From GCA-2748575 sp965222725 (GTDB taxonomy: Bacteria; Pseudomonadota; Gammaproteobacteria; Pseudomonadales; Ketobacteraceae): 64,000 nucleotides of DNA. The stretch is taken from positions 4,092,001-4,156,000 of the forward strand of contig OZ244969.1 of assembly GCA_965222725.1 (NCBI GenBank), given 5' to 3'. The translations under genes and the position numbers were made by a program. This document shows, piece by piece, positions 1 to 7,971 of this stretch. The notes beneath the pieces are model-generated. The model did not search any database, was not told the DNA's origin, and worked only from the letters and a program-made list of their open reading frames with translations. Each line of letters starts with the position of its first letter. Position 1 is the stretch's first letter.

Positions 1-332
1 TCGCCTTTGCGAACCGGATCACCAACACTTTTTTTAACTTCCCGAATAACGCCGTCGAAGCGTGCCGTTACCGACTGTACACGCTCTGCGTTGGTGGCGA
101 CGACGCCATATACTGGCAAAACATCGCGGATGGTGCCCGAGGTAACGGTTGCCAGCGTAATGCCGGCATGTTTTATCTGCTCCTGGGTCAGCTCGACGTG
201 GCCTTCTTCACCGTGCTCTTCCTCTTCTCCGTGACCCGTCTCGGCGAAAGTTTGTCCAGACAACAGGGTGATCGCAAAGCAACACGTAATTAGACGGATA
301 AATGATTTTTTTAACTGGGTATTTGATTTCAT
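1..332 (-). CDS. RND efflux periplasmic adaptor (CzcB/CusB-like), N-terminal part only
   Basis: This is the 5' end of a membrane-fusion (adaptor) protein that would link an RND pump to its outer-membrane channel. The gene runs off the left edge of the window, so only about 110 residues are seen. They comprise a basic start, a hydrophobic signal segment ending in an AxA-like site (QTFAE), a short Glu/His-rich stretch (HGEEEEHGEEGH) and then ELTQEQIKHAGI and VTARFDGVIREV, typical of the beta-barrel and biotinyl-lipoyl-like start of CzcB/CusB adaptors. The ATG overlaps the stop of the upstream TolC-type gene by ATGA (329-332), so the two are translationally coupled. The short His/Glu stretch suggests divalent metal, but the pump itself lies outside the window. 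Confidence 0.85.
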   Translation of the reverse strand, partial: MKSNTQLKKSFIRLITCCFAITLLSGQTFAETGHGEEEEHGEEGHVELTQEQIKHAGITLATVTSGTIRDVLPVYGVVATNAERVQSVTARFDGVIREVKKSVGDPVRKG

Positions 333-1669
333 TGTGGGGTTCCTGAAAATGTGTTGTCTTCGCCATACTGTGTCAAGGCCAAGGGCTCTGCTGTTAGCTG
401 CTCAATTTCTGCACCATAGGTTAAGGCGGCTGCGGCCGCTTCGATCTGGGTGCGCCTGGCGCTCAATAATTCCTGCCGCGCGCTGACATAGTCGAGATAC
501 CCGTAGCGACCGCGTTGATAGGCCGCCTGAGTTTCTACCAGGGCCTGCTCAAGGGCGGGAATGATGGCGGTGCGCAGTGCCTCTACCGCGACAATGGCTT
601 GTTTGCGGTTGTGAAAAGCCCGGAACAGTTGCGTGTGTAGATCCAGCAGCATTACATCGCGCTCTGCCAACACCTGATTTTTTTCGGCCAACGCGGTCGA
701 AACGGCGCCGACATTTCGCTTGCCGGAAAACAACGGCATGCTGAAACCCGCTACCAACGCGGTGTCATCGGTTTCCTGCAAGCGACGAACCCCCACCGAC
801 CAACTGATATCGGCACTGGATTGGGTTTGAGCAAGGCGTATTTCTGCTTCTTTGAGGCGGGACTCTGCTGCGAATACTTCTATCGCAGGATTTTTTTCAA
901 CTTTGGCGTACAACAGGTCGAATGCCACGTCCTCGCCAAACTGGAATAGATCACCTTCCACTTTGTCAAAGTCCGGTGAGGTTACCCCCCACAGGGCAGA
1001 CAACGACACTTTCAAATAAGCAAGCCGTTGCTGCTCCGAAAGCAAAGCGAGCTTCGCTTGCTCGGCAGCGGCCTGTGCCCGTTTGACTTCCGCCTCGGGT
1101 GTCGCTCCCGCCGTAGCCCGCTTTTTCACAATGCGTAAGCTCTCGCTCGCCAACTGGGCGGCCTCGCCAGCCAGGGTGACCTGCTCCTGTGCCGCTAGCA
1201 CATCGACGTAACGGCGGGTGACTTCGCCCAATAAGGCCAAGGATTCCACCTGTCGGCTGGCATTGAGCACCGACCGACTGTGGGAGATTACGCCTTGCCG
1301 TGCCGCGCGCTTATCCCCCATTTCGATGACCGAAGACAGCGCAATGGTGAGTTCAGCACCACCTGCGCCGCTGAAGTCCCCAGTGCCCCCGACATTTTCA
1401 GCGTCAAATCCCAGCTCATACGCCGGTCTTAACCCGGCTGTTTCGGCCTGCCCTTGAAGGGCTGCGTAGCGGTAGGGAAAAACTTTCAAAGACGGGTTTT
1501 GTGACAGGGAGCGCTGCACCGCATTGGTCAGCGTGATCGTTGAGTCCCCAGGCTCGGCGCTAAGCCCCGACGAAGAAATGAAAAATAATAAACTGAACAG
1601 AATACATCGGCTTTTGATATTCCTCCGCCCCAAAGCGCCAGAACCCGGCGCAGTACGTATTGATAGCAT
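329..1669 (-). CDS. TolC/CzcC-family outer-membrane efflux channel
   Basis: Outer-membrane factor of a heavy-metal RND pump; it would form the trimeric exit duct for metal ions. The 446-residue length fits the family. After a basic N-terminus there is a hydrophobic signal segment (about residues 22-37), then the long helical repeats of OEP proteins, such as LTNAVQRSLSQNP near the start and AYQRGRYGYLDYVSARQELL near the end, matching the duplicated OEP hairpins. A more internal start closer to the hydrophobic segment is possible. The downstream adaptor gene overlaps by 4 bases. Upstream is a small His/Cys-rich gene. The same order (small His/Cys-rich gene, then C, then B) recurs in the operon at 17148-23845, so this is a second czc-like operon. 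Confidence 0.88.
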   Translation of the reverse strand: MLSIRTAPGSGALGRRNIKSRCILFSLLFFISSSGLSAEPGDSTITLTNAVQRSLSQNPSLKVFPYRYAALQGQAETAGLRPAYELGFDAENVGGTGDFSGAGGAELTIALSSVIEMGDKRAARQGVISHSRSVLNASRQVESLALLGEVTRRYVDVLAAQEQVTLAGEAAQLASESLRIVKKRATAGATPEAEVKRAQAAAEQAKLALLSEQQRLAYLKVSLSALWGVTSPDFDKVEGDLFQFGEDVAFDLLYAKVEKNPAIEVFAAESRLKEAEIRLAQTQSSADISWSVGVRRLQETDDTALVAGFSMPLFSGKRNVGAVSTALAEKNQVLAERDVMLLDLHTQLFRAFHNRKQAIVAVEALRTAIIPALEQALVETQAAYQRGRYGYLDYVSARQELLSARRTQIEAAAAALTYGAEIEQLTAEPLALTQYGEDNTFSGTPQ

Positions 1670-1752
1670 ATGGTAGATCCTACTTATTTATGATAATTCA
1701 AACCGCGCGTTGCAACGATAACGGCAACACAGAAAAAACATAATCGGTAAAA

Positions 1753-2109
1753 TCAGGCGATTGGAGGGCGGTACAGCGACGAGGATGGGGCCTCGGGAAT
1801 GAGGGCTTGAGAGTCGTTATGCAACGAATGTTTATGCAAAAAGTTTGGGTGAGTCAGGTTACCGGATAAATAGACATGGCAATGGCAGCCATGGTGATGG
1901 CAATGAAACAGGCAGTCAGTGGACATATTCTGATCAGTGGGATCAGTAGCGGTCGAGCTATCCAGTACTCCCGATGATGAGCCATCGATGAAATCAGAGG
2001 AATAAGGGGCTGTATCCGAATAATTAATGGGATGCACGTCAGCCATAGCTGTCACTGATTGCAGTGCAATCAAGAGTAACAGCAGATAAGACAGTGCTTT
2101 TCGACTCAT
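1753..2109 (-). CDS. small exported His/Cys-rich protein, CzcI-like position
   Basis: An uncharacterised 118-residue exported protein at the head of a czcCB-like operon. Residues 1-23 form a signal peptide ending in AMAD. The middle is acidic and Ser-rich; a metal-ligand cluster CLFHCHHHGCHCH follows at about residues 66-78, and the C-terminus ends in YRPPIA. The protein at 23486-23845 has the same plan: a nearly identical signal peptide (SYLL..LIALQSV.AMAD), a DCHHCCHCHGHG cluster and the ending FRPPIA. The ligand cluster and operon position suggest a periplasmic metal-binding or sensing accessory such as CzcI, but sequence family membership could not be confirmed. No function is assigned beyond likely metal binding. 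Confidence 0.7.
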   Translation of the reverse strand: MSRKALSYLLLLLIALQSVTAMADVHPINYSDTAPYSSDFIDGSSSGVLDSSTATDPTDQNMSTDCLFHCHHHGCHCHVYLSGNLTHPNFLHKHSLHNDSQALIPEAPSSSLYRPPIA

Positions 2110-2300
2110 AAACCGAACATAACCCCAATGAAATGGAATAAACTGCGAAGCAGTCCACCCTTGATTACGGATTCAATCCCCGATTGTCCCGGCGCCTTTC
2201 GTTTACCTGTTATCCGCTTATCAAAGCGAGCCAGGTCGAGGATTTTTATTGGCGGTGTATCATAAGACGATTGCTTGTTGTTCATATTGTGCCCGGTGTC
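2110..2300. other. intergenic stretch between two minus-strand metal genes
   Basis: About 190 bases lie between the CDF transporter stop (2301) and the start of the small His/Cys-rich gene. They must hold the promoter of the czcCB-like operon on the minus strand. I see no clean MerR-type dyad here, unlike the three Pb/Cd-type promoters in this window, and no convincing gene. Confidence 0.4.
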
Positions 2301-3200
2301 TCAGGACTTAAGTTGCAAGATGCGGCGCGCGCCATTCAACACAATCAAACCGATGATAAGGCCAATCACCAAGTCTGGATAACGTGAGCCGGTCCAGGCC
2401 ACCAATCCACCGGCAAGGATCACCCCTAGATTGGCAATCACGTCATTGGCGGAGAAAATCCAGCTGGCTTTCATATGGGCGCCGCTATCCCGGCTTTTGG
2501 CAATCAACAGCAGACAGGTCACATTGGCCGCCAGGGCAACAAGCCCGAAGCTCATCATCAAAGTGGAAACCGGTTCACTACCCAATACCAATCGCCTTAC
2601 CACCTCGCCCAAAGCGCCCAAGGCGAGAATGATCTGAAGCCAACCGGAAAAATGGGCTGCACGCAACTTCATCCGCACACTGTGCCCTACGGCATACAGC
2701 GCCACGCCGTAGACGGCGGCATCAGCGAACATATCCAGGGAGTCCGCAATCAAACCAGTGGATTGCGCCCACCAGCCGACAGTGATTTCAATGACAAACA
2801 TGATGCCATTGATTGCCAGTAGCCACTTGAGAATGCCAGCTTCTCTTTCTGCCTCCTGTTTTGCAGACGCCTGTGCACGGGCGATGGACTCGCTGGCGAC
2901 GGGCATTGTACTGACAAGTCTCGCGCCCAGACCGACTGATTGCATTCTTTTTTCAATAAGGTCAGCGTTATCACCATGGTAGACACTCACCTTGCGCTTG
3001 GGGGTATCGAATTCCAATGTGACTTTAGGTTGCACACTGTCCAACGCCATACGGATCATGCCTTCCTCTGATGGACAGTCCATCTTGGGGACATGATACT
3101 CACTAACAAAGCCGCCATGAGAAGCGTCGTGTACTTCGGCAATTTGGGGAGTGTTCTCCGTCGCGTTATTTTGGCAATTGCCACCGCATGTGGTCGTCAT
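2301..3200 (-). CDS. cation transporter: HMA-like domain plus CDF-type membrane domain (copy 1)
   Basis: Inner-membrane metal transporter of 299 residues. The N-terminus has a TTTCGGNCQN cysteine pair and, at about residues 35-90, a ferredoxin-like HMA-type fold in which the usual CxxC is reduced to one Cys (VPKMDCPSEEGM). The rest is a CDF/ZitB-like membrane region with GLIADSLDMFADA, the family motif of TM2, and ANDVIANLGVILAG with an Asp in TM5. The usual C-terminal cytoplasmic CDF domain is absent; the protein ends soon after the last helix. It is transcribed divergently from a frameshifted PbrR-like gene, from a 19-bp-spacer promoter with a perfect dyad (3230-3260). A very similar copy lies at 24975-25880. 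Likely substrates are Pb, Cd or Zn, inferred from the regulator type. Confidence 0.85.
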   Translation of the reverse strand: MTTTCGGNCQNNATENTPQIAEVHDASHGGFVSEYHVPKMDCPSEEGMIRMALDSVQPKVTLEFDTPKRKVSVYHGDNADLIEKRMQSVGLGARLVSTMPVASESIARAQASAKQEAEREAGILKWLLAINGIMFVIEITVGWWAQSTGLIADSLDMFADAAVYGVALYAVGHSVRMKLRAAHFSGWLQIILALGALGEVVRRLVLGSEPVSTLMMSFGLVALAANVTCLLLIAKSRDSGAHMKASWIFSANDVIANLGVILAGGLVAWTGSRYPDLVIGLIIGLIVLNGARRILQLKS

Positions 3201-3229
3201 AAAAAACCCTTGTTCTATCCAAGGTGGGC

Positions 3230-3260
3230 AGTTTAAACTCTATAGTTACTATAGAGTCAA
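3230..3260 (-). promoter_or_regulatory. MerR/PbrR-type promoter-operator 1
   Basis: Reading the minus strand, TTGACT (3255-3260) and TAAACT (3230-3235) are separated by 19 bp, the overlong spacer typical of MerR-activated promoters. The spacer holds the perfect dyad ACTCTATAG-N3-CTATAGAGT (3237-3257). It drives the HMA-CDF transporter and sits between it and its divergent regulator. Near-identical sites occur at 5703-5733 and 25913-25943. Confidence 0.85.
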
Positions 3261-3277
3261 GCACAGAGATTGAATAA

Positions 3278-3684
3278 ATGAAGATTGGCGAGCTGGCAAA
3301 AAGACGGATTGCTCGGTGCAAACTATCCGTTTCTATGAAAAAGAACAGTTGCTGTGCACGACACAGCGTAGTGACGGCAATTTTCGACTTTACGATGAAG
3401 CTGCTGTCGAACAGCTGCTATTTATCAAGCTCTGCCGTAACCTGGATCTCAGTTTGTCCGAGATCCGCCAGCTACTCACATTAAAACGCTCACCGGGTGC
3501 GCAATGTGATCAAGTCAATCGCATGATGGATACGCACATTCAACAAGTGGAAACGCGCATTCAGGAGCTGGTTCAGCTGCGCGAGCATTTGAAAGTACTT
3601 CGCCGCAGCTGCTCCAGTGAAAGGACGATCGAACAGTGCGGCATCTTGCAAACGTTAACCACTAATCAGCATCAGAAGCGGTAA
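3278..3684 (+). pseudogene. PbrR/CadR-like MerR-family regulator, frameshifted copy
   Basis: The product would be a Pb(II)/Cd(II)-responsive MerR-family activator. The frame opens as MKIGELAK and then reads RRIARCKLSV. From 3302 a different frame gives TDCSVQTIRFYEKEQLL and continues to a normal C-terminus with QCDQVN and CSSERTIEQC (the CX8C ligand spacing of PbrR). Comparison with the intact copy at 25961 (GELAKLTDCSIQAIRYYEKEG) shows that one base is missing right after codon 8 (GCA AAA AG ACG GAT). The only other start, ATG at 3316, would lose the first recognition helix. The 3' end overlaps the convergent permease gene by 23 bases. Either a real inactivating deletion or a sequencing error; the gene is probably non-functional as read. 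Confidence 0.85.
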
Positions 3685-5677
3685 CACTTACGCGCTTGAA
3701 ATCGGACGCCTGTGTTATCGGCGGTGATGTTGCGCGTTTTGATTTGGATAGTATTAAAAATACCAGGTAAACTAGAAGTACCGAAAGTTGCGCAAGCACG
3801 CCTTGCCAGGTGGATTTGACGCCAATCCAGTCAATCTCAAAACTCACAGGTAATGACGTCATACCGATGATGGCCGCCTCCTGTAATGCCGACACAGCTT
3901 TGCCCATCAGGACAAATGCCAGCGCTAGCAGCAAGTAGGTGGTGGCTGAAAAGAATTTGGCGATCGGCAGCTTGACGGAAAAGCGAATCAACACCCACGC
4001 CAATATGGCTAACAGCAACAAACCGAGCGCAAAGCCACCACCAACAGAAGAATATTGGGTTGATACCGCCTGCGTTAACAGCGATTGATAAAATAATACG
4101 GTTTCAAACACCTCCCGGTAAACCGCCACAAATGCCAACGCCACCAGTCCCCACAAGGTGCCAGACTTAAGTTGGGTATCGACATGTTGCTGAATGTAGG
4201 CTTGCCATTGTGCAGCCTGGGTTTTGCTATGCATCCAGATCCCAACATAGAGCAGTACCAACGCGGCCAATAAAGCGGCAATTCCCTCCATGATTTCACG
4301 ATTGGCACCACTGATCGTGATCAACGATTGAGCGGCGATCCAGGTGGCACCACCGGCAAGTAATGCCGCAATCCAGCCTATGTGGACATATTTAAGCGCA
4401 TCCCGACGCCCGGTTCTTATCAAAACCGTCGTTAAGGCAATGATAACCAGCAATGCCTCCAGGCCTTCGCGCAACAATATGACCAGACTAGCAGTGAATA
4501 AGGTTCCTTCGGACAAGGTGGACTCTGATAACAAACGTTGTGCGTCATCCAACAAATGCCGCGTCTCCGCCATTAGCGCACCCAATTCTCCGTTTACGTC
4601 GGGGCGGCTGGTCAATTGTCGTAGTGCCATCATGTTGGACTCGATGGATTGGCGCAGTGCTTTGTCATGCGCATCGAGGCTGTTTTCAATCAGTTCAAAA
4701 CCGTCCAGATAAGCACTGACGGCGAGTTCACTTGCGGTTGAAAAATCTCCCTTCTGATGCGCTTTTTGGGCGGCTTGAAGTCGATTCCATGTGATTGCCA
4801 AGGGATCTTGGGATGCCTTGAATAATGCAGAGGGGTTAGCGCGTAAACTCTCCAAAGCTTGTAGGGTTATATCAGGGCGTGCTGCTGCCAGTTGCAGTGG
4901 GTTGTGATTAATCAGCTGCAGTTTGGTAATATTCAAATGATTGTGAGTAGGTTCGCTGGATTGAAAAGCGAGTCCACCGACATAGAATGCCATTGACCAA
5001 CGCTCTTGCTCCGTTAGTTGTTGAAAAGATGGCATGGCGGTGTCGTCAATGCCATTGGTAATGGCGTCGTATAAACCCAAAATTGATCGATTTAATGCCC
5101 GCTCTTTATCGGTAAAGTCCGTGGGTGCGGGATCGAGTTGTGCTGCCAGCACTCCGTCACCTTGACCAGATACTCCATGGCAAGATCCGCAGTTAGTCTC
5201 AAATACCGGCCGGATTTTTTCTTGAGGTAATATCCGTTCCGGCAGGGATAAATGTGGCATCAATCCCAACAATGTGCCGCGTAGGCTGGCACTCATTTGA
5301 CGGATCTCATCAACACCTTTCTTATCATGGATGGCCCTCTGCAATGCCATTGCTTGCACTGCGAGTGACTCTGCATCAGCAGTGGCGGCCAGCGAGCTCT
5401 TGCTAACAATCAGTTGTGAAAACTCCACCATCTCCTGATATTCATTGTCATTAATTACCTGACCGTTTTTCACCGCTTCGGCATAATCAACGCCTATGTA
5501 TTCAGCGAGCTGTGCCAGTTGCCGGAGTTGAGTAACGTTGTCTGGGATCTCAGCTTCATTCGCCCCGGCAGATAGAGAAAGTGGCAGCATCAGAAATATG
5601 ATGGCATGAAGGGTGGCTCGTTTCAGGCGTTGCAATCTGCAATCTGCAATCAAACATCTCGGTGTTCTCTTATTCAT
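3662..5677 (-). CDS. cytochrome c-FTR1 family permease, PbrT-like
   Basis: A 671-residue membrane protein of the iron/lead transporter superfamily. Residues 1-40 are a signal segment. A class I cytochrome c domain follows with CGSCH at 163-167. A helical periplasmic linker spans about 240-390, and then comes an FTR1-type permease with the two REXXE signatures REGLE (403-407) and REVFE (521-525) in membrane helices. The heme domain fused to FTR1 is the architecture of PbrT, the Pb2+ uptake protein of Cupriavidus pbr operons; other family members move iron. Its own promoter (5703-5733) has the same MerR-type operator as the two CDF genes, which favours a Pb/Cd-linked role over iron. The gene is convergent with, and slightly overlaps, the frameshifted regulator. 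Confidence 0.85.
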   Translation of the reverse strand: MNKRTPRCLIADCRLQRLKRATLHAIIFLMLPLSLSAGANEAEIPDNVTQLRQLAQLAEYIGVDYAEAVKNGQVINDNEYQEMVEFSQLIVSKSSLAATADAESLAVQAMALQRAIHDKKGVDEIRQMSASLRGTLLGLMPHLSLPERILPQEKIRPVFETNCGSCHGVSGQGDGVLAAQLDPAPTDFTDKERALNRSILGLYDAITNGIDDTAMPSFQQLTEQERWSMAFYVGGLAFQSSEPTHNHLNITKLQLINHNPLQLAAARPDITLQALESLRANPSALFKASQDPLAITWNRLQAAQKAHQKGDFSTASELAVSAYLDGFELIENSLDAHDKALRQSIESNMMALRQLTSRPDVNGELGALMAETRHLLDDAQRLLSESTLSEGTLFTASLVILLREGLEALLVIIALTTVLIRTGRRDALKYVHIGWIAALLAGGATWIAAQSLITISGANREIMEGIAALLAALVLLYVGIWMHSKTQAAQWQAYIQQHVDTQLKSGTLWGLVALAFVAVYREVFETVLFYQSLLTQAVSTQYSSVGGGFALGLLLLAILAWVLIRFSVKLPIAKFFSATTYLLLALAFVLMGKAVSALQEAAIIGMTSLPVSFEIDWIGVKSTWQGVLAQLSVLLVYLVFLILSKSKRATSPPITQASDFKRVSVTASDAD

Positions 5678-5702
5678 GAATCGCTAATGATTATTGATCG
5701 CA

Positions 5703-5733
5703 ATTGTAAACTCTATAGCGGCTATAGAGTCAA
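5703..5733 (-). promoter_or_regulatory. MerR/PbrR-type promoter-operator 2
   Basis: On the minus strand TTGACT (5728-5733) and TACAAT (5703-5708) are 19 bp apart around the dyad ACTCTATAG-CCG-CTATAGAGT (plus strand 5710-5730). It drives the PbrT-like permease. No regulator gene adjoins this site, so it must be served in trans. Confidence 0.85.
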
Positions 5734-6029
5734 GACGGAGTAAAAATCTCAATTGGGTGGGGAGCCGTTTTTACAGAAACGAATCTACCGATGCTCGTAT
5801 CCACGTTAATGTGGTGGCCACTAGGTGAGAGGTAAAGCGATGCCACCGTCTGGGAATAAATCGAGGAAGGACAACAACTCAGCAATAACGCTTCTGTAGT
5901 ACTCATGGAGAAAATGGCCGCGATGATGGTCGAACCGACGTAGCATGTTTCTATTATTATGCTTGACTCAGTAGTAAGGTACAGGGTTTACTATTCACCA
6001 TTTATAGATAGGCCAGATTATTCGGTAAT
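5734..6029. other. intergenic remnant region with decayed STAS/SpoIIAA-like end
   Basis: This 296-base gap holds no intact gene. At 5840-5873 the plus strand reads SDATVWE, a stop, then IEEGQQ. This nearly repeats NDATVWEYIEEGQQ at about 14868-14912, the end of another decayed gene. The second half carries the likely promoter of the cus-type operon (5963-5993). Confidence 0.55.
5963..5993 (+). promoter_or_regulatory. probable MerR-family-type promoter of the cusCBA operon
   Basis: TTGACT (5963-5968) and TTACTA (5988-5993) are separated by 19 bp. The spacer region forms an imperfect dyad, ACTCAGTA-N6-TACAGGGT. This geometry is that of MerR, CueR and similar activator targets. The dyad differs from the ACTCTATAG operators elsewhere in the window, so a different regulator, not seen nearby, is expected. 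Confidence 0.5.
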
Positions 6030-6458
6030 ATGAAATCATTCAGAGCATCTTGTTGGCAGAAAAAGGCGATCGTAGCATTCATGCTACTGGGCCTACTGTT
6101 GCAAGTGCAAACCGTCTTTGCCTGTCAAATGATGGATCACAGTGGCCCCATCGAGCATTGTTGCTGTGACGATATGGCGGCCAACGAAAACATCGACGAA
6201 GCCACTGATGAGCAGTCGAAATGTTGCGACATTAGTACCGAATTGACGGTCAAGGCTGACGCTGATGAAGACGAGCCTGTTACTATTTCGTCCAATTCCT
6301 CCCTCGATCCACCTGTCGCCACCCTCGTTTTCTTGTTGGTCACCTTGTGGCCTGAACTTGCCCAATCACAGTCGTCGCCAATTATCCGGGATCTTAACGC
6401 AGATCCCGGACACCCCGGCACACAAACCTACCTGTCCACCTTACGCCTGCGTATCTAG
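6030..6458 (+). CDS. exported Cys/His-rich protein heading the cus-type operon
   Basis: An uncharacterised 142-residue protein. A hydrophobic signal segment occupies about residues 12-31, then CQMMDHSGPIEHCCCDDMA (residues 32-50) gives Cys, Met and His ligands suited to Cu(I)/Ag(I). An acidic stretch and a KCCD motif follow, and a second hydrophobic segment, VATLVFLLVTLWP, lies at about 96-108. The protein ends YLSTLRLRI. Small proteins of this kind often precede RND copper-efflux genes, but I do not recognise a named family. It lies about 127 bases before the TolC-type gene on the same strand, so it is likely part of the same transcript. Confidence 0.7.
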   Translation: MKSFRASCWQKKAIVAFMLLGLLLQVQTVFACQMMDHSGPIEHCCCDDMAANENIDEATDEQSKCCDISTELTVKADADEDEPVTISSNSSLDPPVATLVFLLVTLWPELAQSQSSPIIRDLNADPGHPGTQTYLSTLRLRI

Positions 6459-6585
6459 GCGATTCCTCTTGTCCTGACTTGTTGTCAAAAAATAAGTCCA
6501 GGACCTAAACACCCAATGTTTTGATTTTAACTTTGTCGCGCGTTTGCAGCGACGGGTTTGAACTGTGTTTAAGAGGAGTTTACGA

Positions 6586-7971
6586 GTGACCTTTTTTCTT
6601 TCCCATATATTGCGAGGGGTGCCATGGCGGATGGTACCGATTCTGGCTGTGCTTGGGCTTGCGCCCTTACCGTCCATTGCACAATCCGATTGTGAAATTC
6701 CCGTCATCCATGAGCGCGAAGCCCTGATACGCCTGGCGCTGGAATGTAATGGCGCGCAACAAGCCCTGGATGCTCGTTGGCGCTCACAGCAATACCGTAC
6801 CGAAGCGGCCGGTCGGCTCGACGACCCAAAACTTATGTTGGGCGTGGCGCCACAGACTTTCGGTGACGAACGTTTGGACGACGGTTATATCGTCGAACTT
6901 AGCCAGCCTCTGCCCTGGCCGGGTGTTTTGTCGCTGCGCAAGCAGGCCGCCAACGCCCAGGCCGATGCCTGGCGGGCGCGCCTGCAACAGGGGCAGGTAA
7001 ACCTGGCGAAGCAAATCCGGCTGGCTTATGCCCAGTGGCAATACCACCGCCAGTTGCAGTCCATCAATGAGCGCCATCAAGCCTTGTGGCAGGAGTTTAT
7101 CGCGGTGGTGCGTGCCAAGTATGCGTCAGGAACCTCCACGAAATCCGCCGTCCTGCAGGCCACCCATGAGCACCATTTATTAAAGCAGGAAGCGATTGAA
7201 CTCAAGGCGATGATCGAGCGGGATATCAGCGAATTGAAACGCCTGGGTAACTTGCGCGAGCAAACCCGGATCGATATCGCCAACAACGAGCTGCCGCTGA
7301 CCCGACTTAAACCTGAATATTGGCACACCTTGCTCGCGAACCTGGATCAACAGCCGCTGATGGAAGGATTGACCGCCGAGCAACAACAAAAGACCCATGA
7401 GCTGTCGTTGGCGGAAAAAGATCGCTATCCCACATTCAACGTGATGGCGCGTTACAACAGTTTGTGGATGAACGACGAACAGCGCTGGGTGGTCGGTGTC
7501 GGATTCAATCTGCCGTTCGACTTCGGCAAACGTCAGGGCCGTGAAAACAGTTTACGTGCGGAACAAATGGCCCTGCACTGGCAGCAACAGGATCTGCGCG
7601 TTCAGTTACGCGAAATGCTGATGCAAACCCACAGCCATTGGCAACAGGCCAATGACGTGTCCGCGCTGTACCAAAAGGAACTGTTGCCACTGTCCAGAGA
7701 AAATCTCACCACAGCCCGCGATGAATACCAATCGGGCAGCGGCGATTTTTTGTCCTTACTCACCGCTCAACGCCAATTACTATCCACTGAACGTATGGCG
7801 CAGCAGGCAATGCGCGATCAGTTTGCGCAATTTTCCCAGCTGCTGGCCGCGGCCGGTGTCGTTTTTGAACATGAATTACCTCAAAGCCCTAAGCGCAACA
7901 AGATGAACAGCCCTGAGCGAACCAGTGTTGAAACAATTGAGGAAACGAATGAGGGAAACCAGCATGACTAA
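6586..7971 (+). CDS. TolC/CusC-family outer-membrane channel
   Basis: Outer-membrane duct of the Cu/Ag-type tripartite pump, 461 residues from the chosen start. I chose GTG at 6586 because AAGAGGAG sits 7 bases upstream (6571-6578); the frame is open from a GTG at 6565 that has no comparable ribosome site. A hydrophobic signal segment ends near SIAQSDCEIP. The OEP domain shows the internal duplication of the family: REALIRLALECNGAQQALDARW near the start, SQPLPWPGVLSLRKQAA in the middle and SGSGDFLSLLTAQRQLLS near the end. Its stop (7969-7971) overlaps the start of the adaptor gene. Confidence 0.88.
   Translation: MTFFLSHILRGVPWRMVPILAVLGLAPLPSIAQSDCEIPVIHEREALIRLALECNGAQQALDARWRSQQYRTEAAGRLDDPKLMLGVAPQTFGDERLDDGYIVELSQPLPWPGVLSLRKQAANAQADAWRARLQQGQVNLAKQIRLAYAQWQYHRQLQSINERHQALWQEFIAVVRAKYASGTSTKSAVLQATHEHHLLKQEAIELKAMIERDISELKRLGNLREQTRIDIANNELPLTRLKPEYWHTLLANLDQQPLMEGLTAEQQQKTHELSLAEKDRYPTFNVMARYNSLWMNDEQRWVVGVGFNLPFDFGKRQGRENSLRAEQMALHWQQQDLRVQLREMLMQTHSHWQQANDVSALYQKELLPLSRENLTTARDEYQSGSGDFLSLLTAQRQLLSTERMAQQAMRDQFAQFSQLLAAAGVVFEHELPQSPKRNKMNSPERTSVETIEETNEGNQHD

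Noticed and set aside
3316..3684. A working short regulator starting at ATG 3316
   Set aside because: It would lack the first DNA-binding helix, and the intact paralogue shows that the normal start is upstream in another frame.
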